Source of the DNA: Desulfuromonadales bacterium
Lineage (GTDB): Bacteria; Desulfobacterota; Desulfuromonadia; Geobacterales; Pseudopelobacteraceae
Assembly (NCBI GenBank): GCA_015688915.1
Contig: JAATGX010000079.1
Location: 1-6,480, forward strand
Direction of reading: 5' to 3'
DNA length: 6,480 nt
The translations under genes and the position numbers were made by a program. This document shows positions 5,337 to 6,480 of this stretch, piece by piece. Under the pieces are notes generated by a model that saw nothing but the letters and a program-made list of their open reading frames with translations, was not told where the DNA came from and did no database searches. The stretch's first letter is position 1. Every line of letters starts with the position of its first letter.

Positions 5337-6480
5337 ATGAAGAATTTCACCGGCTGGTCGATCCGTACCTACCTGCTCCTGCTGGCAGTCCTTTCGGTCG
5401 CCCCCGCCCTGGCGATCATGATCTACACCGGCCTGGAACAGAAAAACAGGGCCATTGCCGATGTGAACAGTTCCTGTGCGACTGTCATCGGCACCCTTGC
5501 CGATGGCATGGCGGACACGGTGACGGATACGCGCCAGTTGCTGGTGACGCTGGCAGCACTCCCCGAGGTGAGGAATCGCGACAGAAAAGCCTGTAACCTC
5601 TTGTTTGCCCGCATACTCAGGGACAATCCCCGCTATGGCAACCTCCAGGCATTCCTCCCCGACGGCGACAACCTTGCTTCGGCACTGCCGCCCACCGACA
5701 CGTTGAATGTCCATGACCGCAAGTATTTCCGCGATGCACTGAGGACCCGTGAGTTCTCGGCCGGTGAATATATCATTGGCGGGCCCCTCAGGAAACCGGC
5801 GTTCGACGTCGCGTACCCCGTACACGACAGCACCGGCAACCTGGTCGTAGTGCTCCAGGCCGCCATCAGCCTGGCACAATTCAACTCGATGCTTGACCGG
5901 TCACACCTGCCGCCCGGCTCCACCCTGGTCATTGACGATCACCGGGGCACCATCCTGTACCGTTCGTCGGATTCGGACAGATTCATAGGCACCAGCGACC
6001 ATCAGCAGCTATTCCATGAGGTGACGACATCCGAGAAAACCACCGCCGTCTTCTCCGGGTCCATCGATAACAAGAAATATAATATGGCCTTCACGTCGCT
6101 CCGTCTGCCCAAAGGCGATGCCCCCTACATCTACATGCGGCTCCAGGTGCCGGAGGAATCCGCGCTGGCCGCAGCCGGGACGACCCTTGACCGCACCATC
6201 TTCCACCTGGTCATGGCATTGTTTTTCGCCATCCTTGCGGCCATGCTCTTCGCCCATTTCTGCATCCTCAACCGGGCGCGACGTCTGGTTGCCGCATCCG
6301 AGCGACTGGCCGCCGGCAACAAGGGTGTCCGGGTCGGCATCCCCCACGACGACGGAGAATTCGGCCTGATCGCACGCGCCTTTGACAAGATGTCGGAGAG
6401 GTTGGACAAACGGGAGGAGATCGGCCGGAACCTGGCGGATTCGCACCGCGAACTGCAGCACTTCGCCTCGATCGCCTCCC
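5337..6480 (+). CDS. Membrane sensor histidine kinase, N-terminal 381 codons (3' end outside window)
   Basis: The frame is open from ATG 5337-5339 to the window edge. Order of parts: a membrane segment (about residues 10-30); an extracytoplasmic sensor region (about 35-285) of the double-Cache (PDC) type, with a telltale DRKYFRDALRTREFSAGEY (127-145) followed by PAFDVAYPVHDSTGNLVVVL (154-173); a second membrane segment (about 288-310); and a HAMP linker (about 311-363) including ASERLAAGN and DDGEFGLIARAFDKM. It then enters a helix, SHRELQHFASIAS (369-381), which is how HisKA domains of the HDLQEPL type begin. The window therefore stops just before the expected phospho-accepting His. ATP-binding and any receiver domains are out of view, and the sensed ligand is unknown. 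The start has only a weak ribosome site (GGGA at about 8 nt). It may be co-transcribed with the GAF gene, with no terminator in the 61-bp gap. Confidence 0.88.
   Translation, partial: MKNFTGWSIRTYLLLLAVLSVAPALAIMIYTGLEQKNRAIADVNSSCATVIGTLADGMADTVTDTRQLLVTLAALPEVRNRDRKACNLLFARILRDNPRYGNLQAFLPDGDNLASALPPTDTLNVHDRKYFRDALRTREFSAGEYIIGGPLRKPAFDVAYPVHDSTGNLVVVLQAAISLAQFNSMLDRSHLPPGSTLVIDDHRGTILYRSSDSDRFIGTSDHQQLFHEVTTSEKTTAVFSGSIDNKKYNMAFTSLRLPKGDAPYIYMRLQVPEESALAAAGTTLDRTIFHLVMALFFAILAAMLFAHFCILNRARRLVAASERLAAGNKGVRVGIPHDDGEFGLIARAFDKMSERLDKREEIGRNLADSHRELQHFASIAS

Noticed and set aside
5157..5932. Minus-strand frames across the kinase sensor region (5157-5879, 5633-5932)
   Set aside because: The plus frame gives a coherent membrane segment-Cache-membrane segment-HAMP protein; the others are antisense shadows.

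Overview
The window is GC-rich and mostly ordinary. It reads as part of a delta-proteobacterial chromosome, most likely a Geobacter relative (Desulfuromonadales / Geobacterales). This placement rests on three things: a two-subunit (split) glycine decarboxylase encoded as gcvT-gcvH-gcvPA-gcvPB, a GAF-domain sequence of a type I associate with Geobacter regulators, and intergenic repeats built from CACAGAGA-like units. It comes from reading the proteins and repeats, not from any search.

Layout. Minus strand, read right to left: a small exported protein of unknown function (4154-4636), gcvT (3042-4130), gcvH (2383-2754), gcvPA (949-2295) and the first 319 codons of gcvPB (running off the left edge at position 1). 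Plus strand: a short protein carrying a truncated GAF domain (4814-5275) and the N-terminal part of a membrane sensor histidine kinase (5337 to the right edge). The two groups diverge from a 177-bp region (4637-4813). That region holds two perfect palindromes and a pair of overlapping, oppositely directed sigma70-like promoters.

How the genes work together. GcvPA plus GcvPB (PLP-dependent P protein), GcvH (lipoyl carrier) and GcvT (tetrahydrofolate-dependent aminomethyltransferase) are three of the four components of the glycine cleavage system. The system converts glycine and THF to CO2, NH3 and 5,10-methylene-THF. The L protein (dihydrolipoyl dehydrogenase) is not in the window. The exported protein lies 23 bp upstream of gcvT on the same strand and is probably the first gene of the transcript. 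The GAF protein and the kinase look like a separate signalling pair; nothing in the sequence ties them functionally to glycine metabolism.

The least ordinary parts are non-coding. A ~220-bp inverted-repeat element lies between gcvT and gcvH, and a smaller repeat with a 10-bp perfect stem lies between gcvH and gcvPA, so repeats interrupt an otherwise compact operon. I found no clearly novel system here.
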